Shown here one piece after another: positions 25,959 to 34,696 of a stretch of DNA of 64,000 bases; position 1 is the first letter of the stretch; each line of letters opens with the position of its first letter. The DNA lies in contig NZ_VWXI01000002.1 of assembly GCF_011752525.1 (NCBI RefSeq), forward strand, positions 403,873-467,872, written 5' to 3'. The translations under genes were made by a program, and so were the position numbers. The notes beneath the pieces are model-generated. The model had not been told where the DNA came from. It did no database searches and was given only the letters and a program-made list of their open reading frames with translations. This DNA is from Pantoea sp. Cy-639 (GTDB lineage: Bacteria > Pseudomonadota > Gammaproteobacteria > Pseudomonadales > Pseudomonadaceae).

Positions 25959-26261
25959 GGTGATCCTTTCAGGCCCAGTGAAGCCGAGGTTTTTCAGGTG
26001 CCCAGGGGGAAAGTACACACGCGCCGGGCACAACAAGGCGGCGATTATAGCGAAGACTGGGAGCGGCGCACACCTTGCGCTGGACCACCGGGCAAACGTG
26101 TCGTGCGATTGGCGCAACCGGCACCGCGCCGCATGACACCGGCACGCCGGTGTTCGCCGGCAAGCTCGGCGCCTGCATCGCCCGCGATTGATACGCAGTC
26201 TTCCTTGCCCACCGCGTTCTATGCCAAACTCCGTCCCTTTAGGGCTTGCCTGCCAGGACTT
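25959..26261. other. Divergent spacer between ffh and the CcsA-like gene
   Basis: This 303-bp stretch has no credible gene. It must hold the divergent promoters, but I could not fix boxes by eye. ACACCGGC-AC-GCCGGTGT (about 26133-26150) is a perfect short hairpin followed by a diverged REP-like run ending near 26175. Confidence 0.5.
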
Positions 26262-27071
26262 ATGTTCTCTTCACCCAGCCTCATCCCCAATCTGATCGCC
26301 GCCTTCCTTTATCTGGCCGCGACTGTCTACCAGGCCACCGGCCTGGCCCGTGGCGCCCGCGCCGATAAACGGCTGCTTGGCCTGCTCGGGATGCTGGCCG
26401 TGCTCGCCCAGTCCGGCGCGCTGCTCTTCCAGCTGATCACCCCGCTTGGCCTGAGCCTCGACTTCTTCAGCGCCGCCAGCCTGATCGCCGTGGCGGTGAT
26501 CGGCCTGACGCTGATCGCCTGTCTGAGCATTCCCGTGGAGAACCTGCTGGTGCTGCTGTTCCCGCTGGGGGCGGTGACGGCGTTGCTGGCCCAATTCGCC
26601 CCACCCGGCACGGTGCCGCTGGTCAACGAAGCGCCCGGCATTCTCGCGCACATCCTGCTGTCGATTCTGGCCTACGGCCTGTTCACCATCGCGGTGTTCC
26701 AGGCACTGTTGCTGTTGCTGCAGGATCGTCAGCTGAAGAACAAGCATCCGTCCGGACTGATCCGCAACTTCCCACCGCTGCAGACCATGGAAAGCCTGCT
26801 GTTCGGCTTCCTCTGGGCCGGCTGGGGCCTGCTGTCGCTGTCGCTGATTTCCGGCTGGCTGTTCCTCGACAACCTGTTCGCCCAGCACCTGGTGCACAAG
26901 ACCTTGCTGGCCTGCCTGGCCTGGATCGTCTTCGGCGTGCTGCTGTGGGGCCGTACCCGCCTGGGCTGGCGTGGCCACAAGGCGATCCGCTGGACCCTCG
27001 CGGGTTTCTGCCTGCTGATGCTGGCCTATTTCGGCAGCAAGCTGGTCCGCGAATTCATCCTGCATATCTGA
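26262..27071 (+). CDS. CcsA/YpjD-like inner-membrane protein (cytochrome c assembly family)
   Basis: A 269-residue protein with about eight transmembrane helices, resembling the CcsA/YpjD branch of the cytochrome c assembly family (PF01578). The conserved features are PGILAHILLSILAYGLFTIAVFQALLLLLQDRQLK and the paired segment PPLQTMESLLFGFLWAGWGLLSLSLISGWLF, then HKTLLACLAWIVFGVLLWGR. The haem-handling WWD loop of true CcsA proteins is not seen, so a direct role in haem ligation is doubtful. The ATG at 26262 has CAGGACTT upstream. It lies 7 nt ahead of the CorC-like gene, and the pair next to ffh is a conserved Pseudomonas arrangement as I recall it. Confidence 0.88.
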   Translation: MFSSPSLIPNLIAAFLYLAATVYQATGLARGARADKRLLGLLGMLAVLAQSGALLFQLITPLGLSLDFFSAASLIAVAVIGLTLIACLSIPVENLLVLLFPLGAVTALLAQFAPPGTVPLVNEAPGILAHILLSILAYGLFTIAVFQALLLLLQDRQLKNKHPSGLIRNFPPLQTMESLLFGFLWAGWGLLSLSLISGWLFLDNLFAQHLVHKTLLACLAWIVFGVLLWGRTRLGWRGHKAIRWTLAGFCLLMLAYFGSKLVREFILHI

Positions 27072-27078
27072 CGGCCCC

Positions 27079-28272
27079 ATGGACACTCTGCCGTACGCCC
27101 CGCTGCTCGGCACCCTCGCACTGGCCCTGCTGTGGTCGGCGCTGTTCACCGCGGTGGATTGCGCCCGCCAGCAGTTCAACGGTCGCGGCGACGCCAGCGA
27201 ACCTGCCGTGCCGATCCAGGCCCTGGTCCTGTGCGCCAGCTTCGGCAAGTTGCTGGTATTGGGCCTGGCCTGCCTGATCGGCCAACGCCACAGTGGCGAG
27301 CACGGTTTCTGGCTCGCCGGCCTGACCGCCACGCTGGCCCTTTTGGTGCTGGCCGAATACCTGCCTCGACGCCTGGCCCGACGCAACCCACAGACATTCA
27401 TCAGCCTTGGCGGCAACCTGCTCGCTGTTCCACTGAAACTGCTGCAGCCGCTGGCCTGCCTGCTCGACGGCTGCGCCAGGCTGATCCTGCGGCCATTTCG
27501 GGTGACAACCAGCGCCATCGCCCTGCACCCGCAGGAAGACGATGCCGACCCGGACGCTCCCCACGACCCCGTTCACCACGGCATCAACGAAGGCCTGCAG
27601 GCGCTGGACAAGATCACCGTCAACGACATCCTGGTGCCGCGCAACGAAGTGGACGGCATCAACCTCGACGACCCGATCGAGCGCATCGTCGAGCAGTTGA
27701 TCGTCAGTCGCCATACGCGCCTGCCGGTGTTCCACAGCGATATCAACCAAGTCGAGGCGGTGCTCAACACCAAGCTCATCAGCCACCTGCTGCCCCGCGC
27801 CGAACTGACCCTGGAAACCTTGCGGGCCGCCTGCTACGAGCCCTACTTCGTCCCGGAAAGCACCCCGCTGCAGATGCAACTGCTGAACTTCCACAAGCAG
27901 CAGCGGCGCATGGGCGTGGTAGTGGACGAGTATGGCGAGGTGCTGGGCATCGTCACCCTGGAAGACATCCTCGAGGAAATCGTCGGCGAGTTCGAGGACG
28001 AACACAGCCTCGACAACCCCCATGTCCATCCGCAGGCCGACGGTCGTTTCGTCATCGAAGGCACCGCCTCGCTGCGCGAGATCAACCGTTCGCTGGGCTG
28101 GCACCTGCCCTGCGACGGCGGCCCGAAGACCCTCAACGGCCTGGTCACCGAAGCCCTGGAAAGCATCCCGGAAAGCGCGGTGTGCCTGAAGATCGGCCGC
28201 TATCGCCTGGAAATCCTCGAAACCGAGGACAATTGCGCCAGCAAGGTACTGGTCTGGACCGTGACCCGGTAG
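27079..28272 (+). CDS. HlyC/CorC-family transporter (CNNM-CBS-CorC)
   Basis: A 397-residue membrane protein of the CorC/YfjD (HCC) family linked to Mg2+/Co2+ efflux. Residues 1-145 or so form the membrane domain (PYAPLLGTLALALLWSALFT, LVLAEYLPRRLARRNP). A cytosolic CBS pair follows (KITVNDILVPRNEVDGINLDDPIERIVEQLIVSRHTRLPVF, then MGVVVDEYGEVLGIVTLEDILEEIVGEFEDE). The C-terminal CorC_HlyC domain runs VIEGTASLREINRSLGW to the end. It begins 7 nt after the CcsA-like gene, so the two are an operon. It is slightly shorter than E. coli YfjD. Confidence 0.93.
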   Translation: MDTLPYAPLLGTLALALLWSALFTAVDCARQQFNGRGDASEPAVPIQALVLCASFGKLLVLGLACLIGQRHSGEHGFWLAGLTATLALLVLAEYLPRRLARRNPQTFISLGGNLLAVPLKLLQPLACLLDGCARLILRPFRVTTSAIALHPQEDDADPDAPHDPVHHGINEGLQALDKITVNDILVPRNEVDGINLDDPIERIVEQLIVSRHTRLPVFHSDINQVEAVLNTKLISHLLPRAELTLETLRAACYEPYFVPESTPLQMQLLNFHKQQRRMGVVVDEYGEVLGIVTLEDILEEIVGEFEDEHSLDNPHVHPQADGRFVIEGTASLREINRSLGWHLPCDGGPKTLNGLVTEALESIPESAVCLKIGRYRLEILETEDNCASKVLVWTVTR

Positions 28273-28513
28273 CTATACTCGGTCCACGCTTACCCAGCCC
28301 TGCCGCCCCGCCTGCTACCCGCACCCGGCGCTCCGCGGCCAGCGCGCATCACTGACACGCCCGCGGCCCTGCTTCAGCACCCCGAACAGCGCCCGCCTCC
28401 CTTCTATCCCCTGGGCTATCGTCAGTCACGCCACTCATAACAATACGCTCCGGCTCCCGTGTGCCTGCCACATGGGCCGTGCCCCATGGAGCACCGACTG
28501 TCAGGGATCCCGC

Positions 28514-29818
28514 ATGACTACCAGCAGCACCTATGCCGAGCCTGCCTCGGCCGCCCCGGTCAACTCGCCTGCCCGGGTGGCGACCGCCAGCTTCATCGGC
28601 ACCGCCATCGAGTTCTACGACTTCTACGTCTACGCCACCGCCGCCGCGCTGGTGATCGGCCCGGTGTTCTTTCCATCCGGGTCAGGCACCGCGCAGATGC
28701 TCGCGGCCTTCCTCACCTTCGGCATCGCCTTCCTCGCCCGGCCGCTGGGCTCGGCGCTGTTCGGTCACTTCGGCGACCGCATCGGGCGCAAATCGACCCT
28801 GGTCGCCTCGCTGCTGCTGATGGGCGTTTCCACCACCTTGATCGGCGTGCTGCCCGGCTACGACAGCATTGGGGTATGGGCGCCGGTGTTGCTCTGCCTG
28901 CTGCGCTTCGGCCAAGGCCTGGGACTGGGCGGCGAATGGGGCGGCGCGGCATTGCTGGCCACCGAGAACGCCCCCGAAGGCAAGCGCGCCTGGTACGGCA
29001 TGTTCCCGCAACTGGGCCCGTCGATCGGTTTTCTCGCCGCCAACGGCCTGTTCCTCACCCTCGCCCTGCTGCTCAGCGACGAGCAGTTCCGCGACTGGGG
29101 CTGGCGCATTCCGTTCCTGCTCAGCGCCGCGCTGGTGCTGGTGGGCCTGTACGTGCGCCTGAAACTCGAGGAGAGCCCGGTGTTCGCCAAGGCCGTGGCA
29201 CGCCATGAGCGGGTGAAGATGCCGGTGGTCGACCTGTTCGCCCGCTACTGGCTGGCGACCCTGCTCGGCGCGGCGGCGATGGTGGTGTGCTACGCGCTGT
29301 TCTACATCTCCACGGTGTTCTCGCTGAGCTATGGCGTATCGACGCTGGGCTACAGCCGCGAGAGCTTCCTCGGCATGTTGTGTTTTGCCGTGGTCTTCAT
29401 GGCCCTGGCCACGCCGCTGTCGGCCTGGCTCAGCGATCGTTACGGGCGCAAGCCGGTGCTGATCGTCGGCGGTTTGCTGGCGATCGCCTCGGGCTTTGCC
29501 ATGGAGCCGCTGCTGACATCGGGCTCGACCGCAGGCGTGACACTGTTCCTGAGCATCGAGCTGTTCCTGATGGGAGTGACCTTCGCACCGATGGGGGCAC
29601 TGCTGCCGGAGCTGTTCCCGACCCACGTGCGTTACACCGGCGCTTCGGCGGCCTACAACCTGGGTGGCATCGTTGGCGCCTCGGCGGCACCGTTCTTTGC
29701 CCAGAAGCTGGTGAGCATGGGGGGATTGAGCTGGGTAGGTGGTTATGTATCGGCAGCGGCGGTGATCAGCCTGGTGGCCGTGCTGTGCCTGAAAGAGACG
29801 CGCAATACCGCACTTTGA
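28514..29818 (+). CDS. MFS transporter, metabolite:H+ symporter (MHS) type
   Basis: A 434-residue proton symporter with 12 predicted helices. FIGTAIEFYDFYVYATAAALVIGPVFFP and GRPLG-like FLARPLGSALFGHFGDRIGRKSTL, then RFGQGLGLGGEWGGAALLATENAP, are signatures of the ProP/ShiA/KgtP-type MHS family. I chose the ATG at 28514 (CAGGGATCCCGC upstream); a start 42 nt earlier adds residues unlike the family. The substrate cannot be assigned: shikimate, alpha-ketoglutarate, citrate and betaine carriers share this sequence. The gene stands alone, 241 nt after the CorC-like gene, and converges on purT across a REP pair. Confidence 0.92.
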   Translation: MTTSSTYAEPASAAPVNSPARVATASFIGTAIEFYDFYVYATAAALVIGPVFFPSGSGTAQMLAAFLTFGIAFLARPLGSALFGHFGDRIGRKSTLVASLLLMGVSTTLIGVLPGYDSIGVWAPVLLCLLRFGQGLGLGGEWGGAALLATENAPEGKRAWYGMFPQLGPSIGFLAANGLFLTLALLLSDEQFRDWGWRIPFLLSAALVLVGLYVRLKLEESPVFAKAVARHERVKMPVVDLFARYWLATLLGAAAMVVCYALFYISTVFSLSYGVSTLGYSRESFLGMLCFAVVFMALATPLSAWLSDRYGRKPVLIVGGLLAIASGFAMEPLLTSGSTAGVTLFLSIELFLMGVTFAPMGALLPELFPTHVRYTGASAAYNLGGIVGASAAPFFAQKLVSMGGLSWVGGYVSAAAVISLVAVLCLKETRNTAL

Positions 29819-29819
29819 C

Positions 29820-29893
29820 CCCATCGCGGGGCAAGCCTACGCCCACGCCAGGCCGAAACCTGCGTGGGAGCGGGCTTGCCCCGCGAAGGTGTC
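29820..29893. repeat. Inverted REP pair (BIME-like) between converging genes
   Basis: ATCGCGGGGCAAGCC on the left and GGGCTTGCCCCGCGA on the right are inverted copies around a short spacer. This is the classic paired Pseudomonas REP, placed where the MFS gene and purT converge. Confidence 0.8.
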
Positions 29894-29896
29894 ACA

Positions 29897-31078
29897 TCAG
29901 AACTCGACCTTGACCGCCTGCGAGGCACGAGTCGCCTTGGCCCGCGCCGCTTCGACCGATACATCGCGCGCCAGGCACACGCCCATGCGGCGGGTGCCGT
30001 TGATCTCAGGCTTGCCGAACAGGCGAATGGCGGTGTCCGGCTCGCTCAGGGCGGCGCCGAGGTTGGCGAAACTGGTCTGCTGCGACTGCCCCTCGGGCAG
30101 AATCACCGCCGAGGCCGACGGCCCGAACTGACGCACCACCGGGATCGGCAGGCCGAGGATCGCGCGGGCATGCAGGGCGAACTGCGACAGATCCTGGGAA
30201 ATCAGGGTGACCAGGCCTGTGTCGTGCGGGCGCGGCGAGACTTCGCTGAACCACACCTGGTCGCCCTTGACGAACAGTTCCACGCCGAACAGGCCACGCC
30301 CGCCCAGCGCGTCGGTGACTGCCTGGGCCACCCGCTGCGATTCGGCCAGGGCCTTCGCGCTCATGGCCTGTGGCTGCCAGGACTCCTGGTAGTCGCCCTT
30401 CTCCTGGCGGTGGCCGACCGGCTCGAGGAAGGTGGTACCGCCGACATGGCGCACGGTCAGCAGGGTGATTTCGTACTCGAAGTCGATGAAACCCTCGATG
30501 ATCACCCGGCCCTTGCCGGCTCGGCCACCTTCCTGGGCATAGTCCCAGGCTCGCTGCAGGTCGTCGGCACTGCGCAACAGGCTCTGGCCCTTGCCCGACG
30601 AACTCATCACCGGCTTGACCACGCACGGGTAGCCAAGGTCGGCGACGGCCTTGCTGTAGTCCTCGAAGGTATCGGCGAAGTGGTACGGCGAGGTCGGCAG
30701 GTCCAGCTCCTCGGCTGCCAGGCGGCGGATGCCCTCGCGGTTCATGGTCAGCTGGGTGGCACGGGCGGTGGGTACCACGTTGAACCCTTCGTTTTCCAGC
30801 TCGACGAGTGTGGCGGTGGCGATGGCTTCGATTTCAGGGACGATGTAGTGCGGTTTCTCGGCCTCGATCACCGCACGCAGGGCGACACCGTCGAGCATGT
30901 TGATCACGTGGCTGCGGTGCGCGACCTGCATGGCCGGCGCATTGGCGTAACGGTCCACGGCGATCACTTCGACGCCCAGGCGCTGCAACTCGATCACCAC
31001 TTCCTTGCCCAACTCGCCGCAGCCGCACAGCAGTACACGGGTCGCGGTGGGCGACAATGGGGTTCCGATACGGGTCAT
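29897..31078 (-). CDS. purT: Formate-dependent GAR transformylase PurT
   Basis: A 393-residue ATP-grasp enzyme making formylglycinamide ribotide from GAR, formate and ATP, the folate-independent third step of purine synthesis. [44 protein letters not shown] is the standard opening. The ATP-grasp parts [18 protein letters not shown] and [19 protein letters not shown] follow. The [26 protein letters not shown] segment and the C-terminal GRRMGV-like [10 protein letters not shown] complete the match. Upstream on the same strand, 74 nt away, is the VUT gene. Confidence 0.98.
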   Translation of the reverse strand: MTRIGTPLSPTATRVLLCGCGELGKEVVIELQRLGVEVIAVDRYANAPAMQVAHRSHVINMLDGVALRAVIEAEKPHYIVPEIEAIATATLVELENEGFNVVPTARATQLTMNREGIRRLAAEELDLPTSPYHFADTFEDYSKAVADLGYPCVVKPVMSSSGKGQSLLRSADDLQRAWDYAQEGGRAGKGRVIIEGFIDFEYEITLLTVRHVGGTTFLEPVGHRQEKGDYQESWQPQAMSAKALAESQRVAQAVTDALGGRGLFGVELFVKGDQVWFSEVSPRPHDTGLVTLISQDLSQFALHARAILGLPIPVVRQFGPSASAVILPEGQSQQTSFANLGAALSEPDTAIRLFGKPEINGTRRMGVCLARDVSVEAARAKATRASQAVKVEF

Positions 31079-31152
31079 TTCAGGTCCTCGAAGACATCCG
31101 GGGCTGCGCCACGCTGGCTGCCGCCCGCTGAAAAATGGACCGATATTCTACA

Positions 31153-31620
31153 TCAGGATGCCGCCAGCGCGCGCCGTGCACGCCAGGCCATGATCAGCCA
31201 GACCACGGTGACCCCGGCGAACTTCGAGGCCAGCGCGGTACCGATCACCGCCGGGGTCAGCGCGCCGATCATGCCGAAGAAGATGAAGGTGTCCACCGGG
31301 ATGCTCAGCGCCGAGCTGAGCCACAGGCGATCACGCAAGGGACGGCGGGTGACGCTGAACACCAGCCAGTCGATCAGTTCGGAAACGAAGAACGCCGTCG
31401 CGCTGGCCAGGGCGATGGCCGGCTCCGAGGTGGCATAGGACAACACCAGCGCCACCAGCATCGCCAGCAGCGCGCCATGCCCGTAGCGGGTCTGCACCAT
31501 GTCGCGCAGGATGAACACCAGGCCGCCCCAGGCGGACCAGATCACGTCCAGGTGCGGCGCGCTGGAAAAGGCGTAGTTGATCAGCACCACGCTGCTGATG
31601 TAGGCGATGAGATAGAACAT
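31153..31620 (-). CDS. VUT-family membrane protein (putative queuosine-precursor transporter type)
   Basis: A 155-residue inner-membrane protein with about five helices. MFYLIAYISSVVLINYAFSSAPHLDVIWSAWGGLVFILRD, ALASATAFFVSELIDWLVF and SIPVDTFIFFGMIGALTPAV match the VUT/YhhQ (COG1738) pattern of small-molecule uptake carriers. E. coli YhhQ is about 220 residues, so this is a short member, but both ends look natural. The cargo is unproven; preQ0/preQ1 import is the best-known role of the family. It lies upstream of purT on the same strand with a 74-nt gap. Confidence 0.8.
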   Translation of the reverse strand: MFYLIAYISSVVLINYAFSSAPHLDVIWSAWGGLVFILRDMVQTRYGHGALLAMLVALVLSYATSEPAIALASATAFFVSELIDWLVFSVTRRPLRDRLWLSSALSIPVDTFIFFGMIGALTPAVIGTALASKFAGVTVVWLIMAWRARRALAAS

Positions 31621-31659
31621 GATGACTGTTTGGTTTGGGCAAGCCGGACAGATTAGCGT

Positions 31660-31710
31660 TGCCCCTATCGCGGGGCAAGCCCGCTCCCACGCGACAATCC
31701 TCGCGGGAGG
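31660..31710. repeat. REP-like palindrome
   Basis: ATCGCGGGGCAAGCCCGCTC followed by CCACGCGACAATCCTCGCGG is a typical Pseudomonas REP unit in the spacer between the VUT and DUF1289 genes. Confidence 0.7.
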
Positions 31711-31713
31711 AGA

Positions 31714-31908
31714 CTACAGGCCGATGATCAGCCCCGCCGCCGCCGCGCGCTCGTGACAGCGCTGCAACACCAGCCGCCGCTCGGTGTTGTCCATGCGGCC
31801 CCAGCGGGTGATCTCGTCCACCGTGCGCTGGCAGCCGGTGCAGATATCCTGCTCGTCCAGTGCGCAGATGCTGACGCAGGGCGAGGCCACGGGGCGTTCG
31901 TCACTCAT
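31714..31908 (-). CDS. DUF1289 Cys-rich small protein
   Basis: A 64-residue protein with the DUF1289 signature: [28 protein letters not shown], four Cys in a C-x3-C ... C-x2-C spacing that suggests a bound metal, followed by a short helical tail rich in Arg ([16 protein letters not shown]). Two adjacent ATGs (31911 and 31908) are possible starts. The start overlaps the end of the carbonic anhydrase gene, so the two are translationally coupled. The function is unknown. Confidence 0.87.
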   Translation of the reverse strand: MSDERPVASPCVSICALDEQDICTGCQRTVDEITRWGRMDNTERRLVLQRCHERAAAAGLIIGL

Positions 31909-32425
31909 CATCGACGACCAGCTCCGCCGCGTAACGCTGGGCGTTGTGCACGTAGTGCGCGGCGCTGGCCTCGAGCATGCGTTTCTGCAGCTCGGTCAGC
32001 TCGCGCACCACCTTGCCCGGCGAGCCCATCACCAGCGAACCGTCGGGAATCTCCTTGCCTTCGGGAATCAGCGCGTTGGCGCCGATGATGCAGTGCTTGC
32101 CGATGCGCGCGCCGTTGAGAATCACCGCATTGATGCCGACCAGGCTGTAGTCGCCCACCGTGCAGCCATGCAGCATGGCGTTGTGGCCGATGGTCACGCC
32201 CTTGCCAAGGGCCAGCGGCGAGCCCATGTCGGTGTGCATCACCGTGCCATCCTGGACATTGCTGTCTTCGCCAATGTCGATCAGCTCGTTGTCGCCGCGC
32301 AGCACCGCGCCGAACCAGACACTGGCGCGAGCCTGCAGGCGCACCTTGCCGATCAGCGTGGCGTTGGGCGCGGCCCAACTGGTGGGGTGGGTCTCGACGC
32401 GCAGGTCGCCCAGGCGGTATTTCAT
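31901..32425 (-). CDS. Gamma-class carbonic anhydrase family protein (YrdA/PaaY type)
   Basis: A 174-residue left-handed beta-helix protein. Hexapeptide repeats run from [27 protein letters not shown] to [39 protein letters not shown]. The three metal His of the gamma class are seen in MHTDMG and [10 protein letters not shown] closing C-terminal helix follows. Such proteins bind Zn or Fe; some show CO2 hydration and others have no shown activity. The gene overlaps the DUF1289 gene and lies 45 nt after the CoA pyrophosphatase gene on the same strand. Confidence 0.93.
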   Translation of the reverse strand: MKYRLGDLRVETHPTSWAAPNATLIGKVRLQARASVWFGAVLRGDNELIDIGEDSNVQDGTVMHTDMGSPLALGKGVTIGHNAMLHGCTVGDYSLVGINAVILNGARIGKHCIIGANALIPEGKEIPDGSLVMGSPGKVVRELTELQKRMLEASAAHYVHNAQRYAAELVVDDE

Positions 32426-32470
32426 GTATCGCTCCTCACGGATGAACGGCAGTGACGGGGTGGACCCCGT

Positions 32471-33070
32471 TCAGTTCTGGATGAATCGCTCGGGGGGCTG
32501 GTGCAGACTGATACCGGCGTCGAACAGCAGGTTGACCAGCTCGACGATCATGATCGCCGACAACCCCCAGATCTTGTAGTCACCGTAACGGTAGCTGGGC
32601 ACATACCAGCTGCGCCCCTGGTAATCGATGCGGTGGGTATGATCACGCGGATCCTGGCGGAAGAAATCGAGCGGAACACTGAACACGGCGGCGATTTCCG
32701 CATCGTTGGCGCGGTATTCGACATAATCCGGGATCAAACCGACGAACGGCGTCACTTTCAATCCATGCAACGAGATCAGCGGGCTCAGCGGGCCAATCAC
32801 TTCGACCAGGCCCGGCGGCAGGCCGATCTCTTCCTCCGCCTCGCGCAGCGCGGTGAACACCAGATCCGGATCCTCCGGATCACGCCGGCCACCGGGGAAC
32901 GCCACTTCGCCGCCATGGGTGGACAAGCCCTTGGCGCGCAGCGTCAGTACCAGCTCCGGCTCTTCGCTGCGGGTGATGGGCAGCAGCACCGCCGCCTCGG
33001 GGAAGCGACGATCCACCTCCAGCTGGGCCGGGGTGTGGTTGCTCATTCGGCGAAGAAGCTCGTCCAGCAT
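32471..33070 (-). CDS. Nudix hydrolase, CoA pyrophosphatase type (NudL-like)
   Basis: A 199-residue Nudix enzyme expected to cleave CoA or its thioesters. MLDELLRRMSNHTPAQLEVDRRFPEAAVLLPI is followed by the NuCoA and Nudix blocks GGEVAFPGGRRDPEDPDLVF and ALREAEEEIGLPPGLVEVIG (Nudix box with all Glu present). It starts at the ATG at 33070; a longer frame extends upstream but reads through unrelated sequence. It is the first gene of a minus-strand unit with the carbonic anhydrase and DUF1289 genes, and is divergent from a second Nudix gene. Confidence 0.93.
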   Translation of the reverse strand: MLDELLRRMSNHTPAQLEVDRRFPEAAVLLPITRSEEPELVLTLRAKGLSTHGGEVAFPGGRRDPEDPDLVFTALREAEEEIGLPPGLVEVIGPLSPLISLHGLKVTPFVGLIPDYVEYRANDAEIAAVFSVPLDFFRQDPRDHTHRIDYQGRSWYVPSYRYGDYKIWGLSAIMIVELVNLLFDAGISLHQPPERFIQN

Positions 33071-33202
33071 TACGCACTCTCGATTCCATGGCCTGCCCTG
33101 CATGATGCACCAAAGCCGCGGGGCACCCAAGCCCCGCCCGCAGGCCCTTGCGGTAGGTGAGGCTGGCACGCCAAGATAGCCAGACCCCACAGGAATGAAA
33201 GC

Positions 33203-33757
33203 ATGAAATTCTGCAGCGCGTGCGGCCAGCCGGTCACCCTGAGAGTCCCCGCGGGCGACAGCCGTCCACGGTATGTCTGCGACCACTGCCAGACCATCCA
33301 CTACCAGAACCCCAACATCGTCGCCGGCGTGCTGCCCACCTGGGGCAGCCAGGTGTTGCTGTGCCGTCGCGCCATCGAGCCGCGACGCGGCTTCTGGACC
33401 TTGCCCGCCGGTTTCATGGAGAACGGCGAGACCCTCGATGCTGCCGCCCGTCGCGAAACCGTCGAGGAAGCCTGCGCCCGGGTCGGCGAAACCCACCTGT
33501 ACCAACTGTTCGACCTGCCGCACATCAACCAGGTGCATGTGTTCTTCCGCGCCGAGCTGAGCGACCTGGACTTCGCCGTGGGTGTCGAGAGCCTGGAGGT
33601 GCGCCTGTTCGAGGAACAGGAGATCCCATGGGACACGCTGGCTTTTCGCACCGTGACACGCACACTAGAATGCTATTATCACGACCGCATCAGGCAGCAT
33701 TACCCGATAGGCCATGAATACCTGCCGCCGATGAACGTTTCGTCGTCCACCACCTAA
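33203..33757 (+). CDS. Nudix hydrolase with N-terminal zinc ribbon
   Basis: A 184-residue enzyme. The N-terminus has a Cys4 ribbon (FCSACGQPV, then YVCDHCQTIHYQNPN), and the Nudix box follows at GFMENGETLDAAARRETVEEAC (about residues 71-92), with the catalytic Glu pair intact and Cys in place of the last Gly-type position. This arrangement is common in pseudomonads, and annotations range over ADP-ribose, NADH or GDP-mannose hydrolysis, so I leave the substrate open. The gene lies 19 nt ahead of the L,D-transpeptidase gene, which may share its transcript. Confidence 0.9.
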   Translation: MKFCSACGQPVTLRVPAGDSRPRYVCDHCQTIHYQNPNIVAGVLPTWGSQVLLCRRAIEPRRGFWTLPAGFMENGETLDAAARRETVEEACARVGETHLYQLFDLPHINQVHVFFRAELSDLDFAVGVESLEVRLFEEQEIPWDTLAFRTVTRTLECYYHDRIRQHYPIGHEYLPPMNVSSSTT

Positions 33758-33776
33758 GTTTCAGGGATACGGTTTC

Positions 33777-34319
33777 ATGCGTTGGTTGCTTGCCCTCTTC
33801 TGCCTCAGTGTCGCCTCGGTGTCGCAGGCGGCCTTCACCGAAACCATCATCCGCAAGACGCCGTCGGCGTCCCAGGTCGTCGTGCCGCAGGGCCCGCAGA
33901 TCGACAAGGTGCTGGTGCTCAAGTCCGAGCGCCGCCTGCAGTTGATCAGCCGTGGCCAGCCGCTCAAGACCTATCGTATCTCCCTGGGCAAGCAACCCAA
34001 GGGGGCCAAGGAGCGCGAGGGCGACAAGAAGACCCCCGAGGGCTTGTACTCGCTGGACTGGCGCAAGGTCAGCGACCGCTACAACCTGGCCATGCACATC
34101 TCCTACCCGAACATCACCGACGCGGCCAAGGCACGCCGCGAAGGTGTCGATGCCGGCAGCATGATCATGATCCACGGCACGCCGCTCAACGAAGAGTACC
34201 CGGAGTGGTACTTCCATACCCTCGACTGGACCGAAGGCTGCATCGCCATGCGCAACGCCGACATGCGCGAGGTATGGAGCATGGTCAAGGACGGGACGGT
34301 GATCGAAATACGCCCCTGA
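33777..34319 (+). CDS. L,D-transpeptidase-family protein (YkuD domain)
   Basis: A 180-residue exported protein with signal peptide MRWLLALFCLSVASVSQA. The YkuD fold runs DKVLVLKSERRLQLISRGQPLKTYRISLGKQPKG to the catalytic segment HGTPLNEEYPEWYFHTLDWTEGCIAMRN, in which the His and Cys are both present. TEGC replaces the usual SHGC. Enzymes of this fold make 3-3 peptidoglycan links or attach lipoproteins; hydrolases also occur. A terminator follows 25 nt after the stop. The periplasmic location is inferred from the signal. Confidence 0.92.
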   Translation: MRWLLALFCLSVASVSQAAFTETIIRKTPSASQVVVPQGPQIDKVLVLKSERRLQLISRGQPLKTYRISLGKQPKGAKEREGDKKTPEGLYSLDWRKVSDRYNLAMHISYPNITDAAKARREGVDAGSMIMIHGTPLNEEYPEWYFHTLDWTEGCIAMRNADMREVWSMVKDGTVIEIRP

Positions 34320-34343
34320 TCGCCCCACCGCTGGCCAACGACC

Positions 34344-34378
34344 AAAGCCTGTCCTGCTCATGCACGACAGGCTTTTTT
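34344..34378 (+). terminator. Intrinsic terminator after the L,D-transpeptidase gene
   Basis: AAAGCCTGTC (34344-34353) pairs with GACAGGCTTT (34366-34375) across a 12-nt loop and runs into a T-tract. Confidence 0.88.
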
Positions 34379-34696
34379 CTGGCTACTGAAAAGACCGTTC
34401 AGCAAGACCGCGCTGCCCCGACAGCCTTGCCTGGTCGTACCTTGGCCTGCCCCGCGCCATTGCAACGCGAATGGATGCATCGCTTCCCCACGCCTACACC
34501 TCCTGCCACCACAGCCTGTCACCGGAACACTCAGCAATCTGCCTGAGACCGACAGCTTCAAAAGAAAACTCTCACAACTCTACCCCGCCTCATCCCACGG
34601 TCGCAGTGGACATTAGACACATCCAATTGAATGGCTTTTTTTTAGAGTTCTCGCACGCCCTTTCACGCTTCCTACATCATTTTGCGAGGTTACTCG
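34379..34696. other. Upstream region of the two-partner secretion pair
   Basis: A 318-bp noncoding stretch. The part from about 34560 is AT-richer than its surroundings and holds a run of eight T (34636-34643). I see no convincing promoter hexamers, and no gene. Confidence 0.4.

Noticed and set aside
28273..28513. Small frames between the CorC-like gene and the MHS transporter
   Set aside because: They lack binding sites and family features and continue as shadow frames into neighbouring genes.
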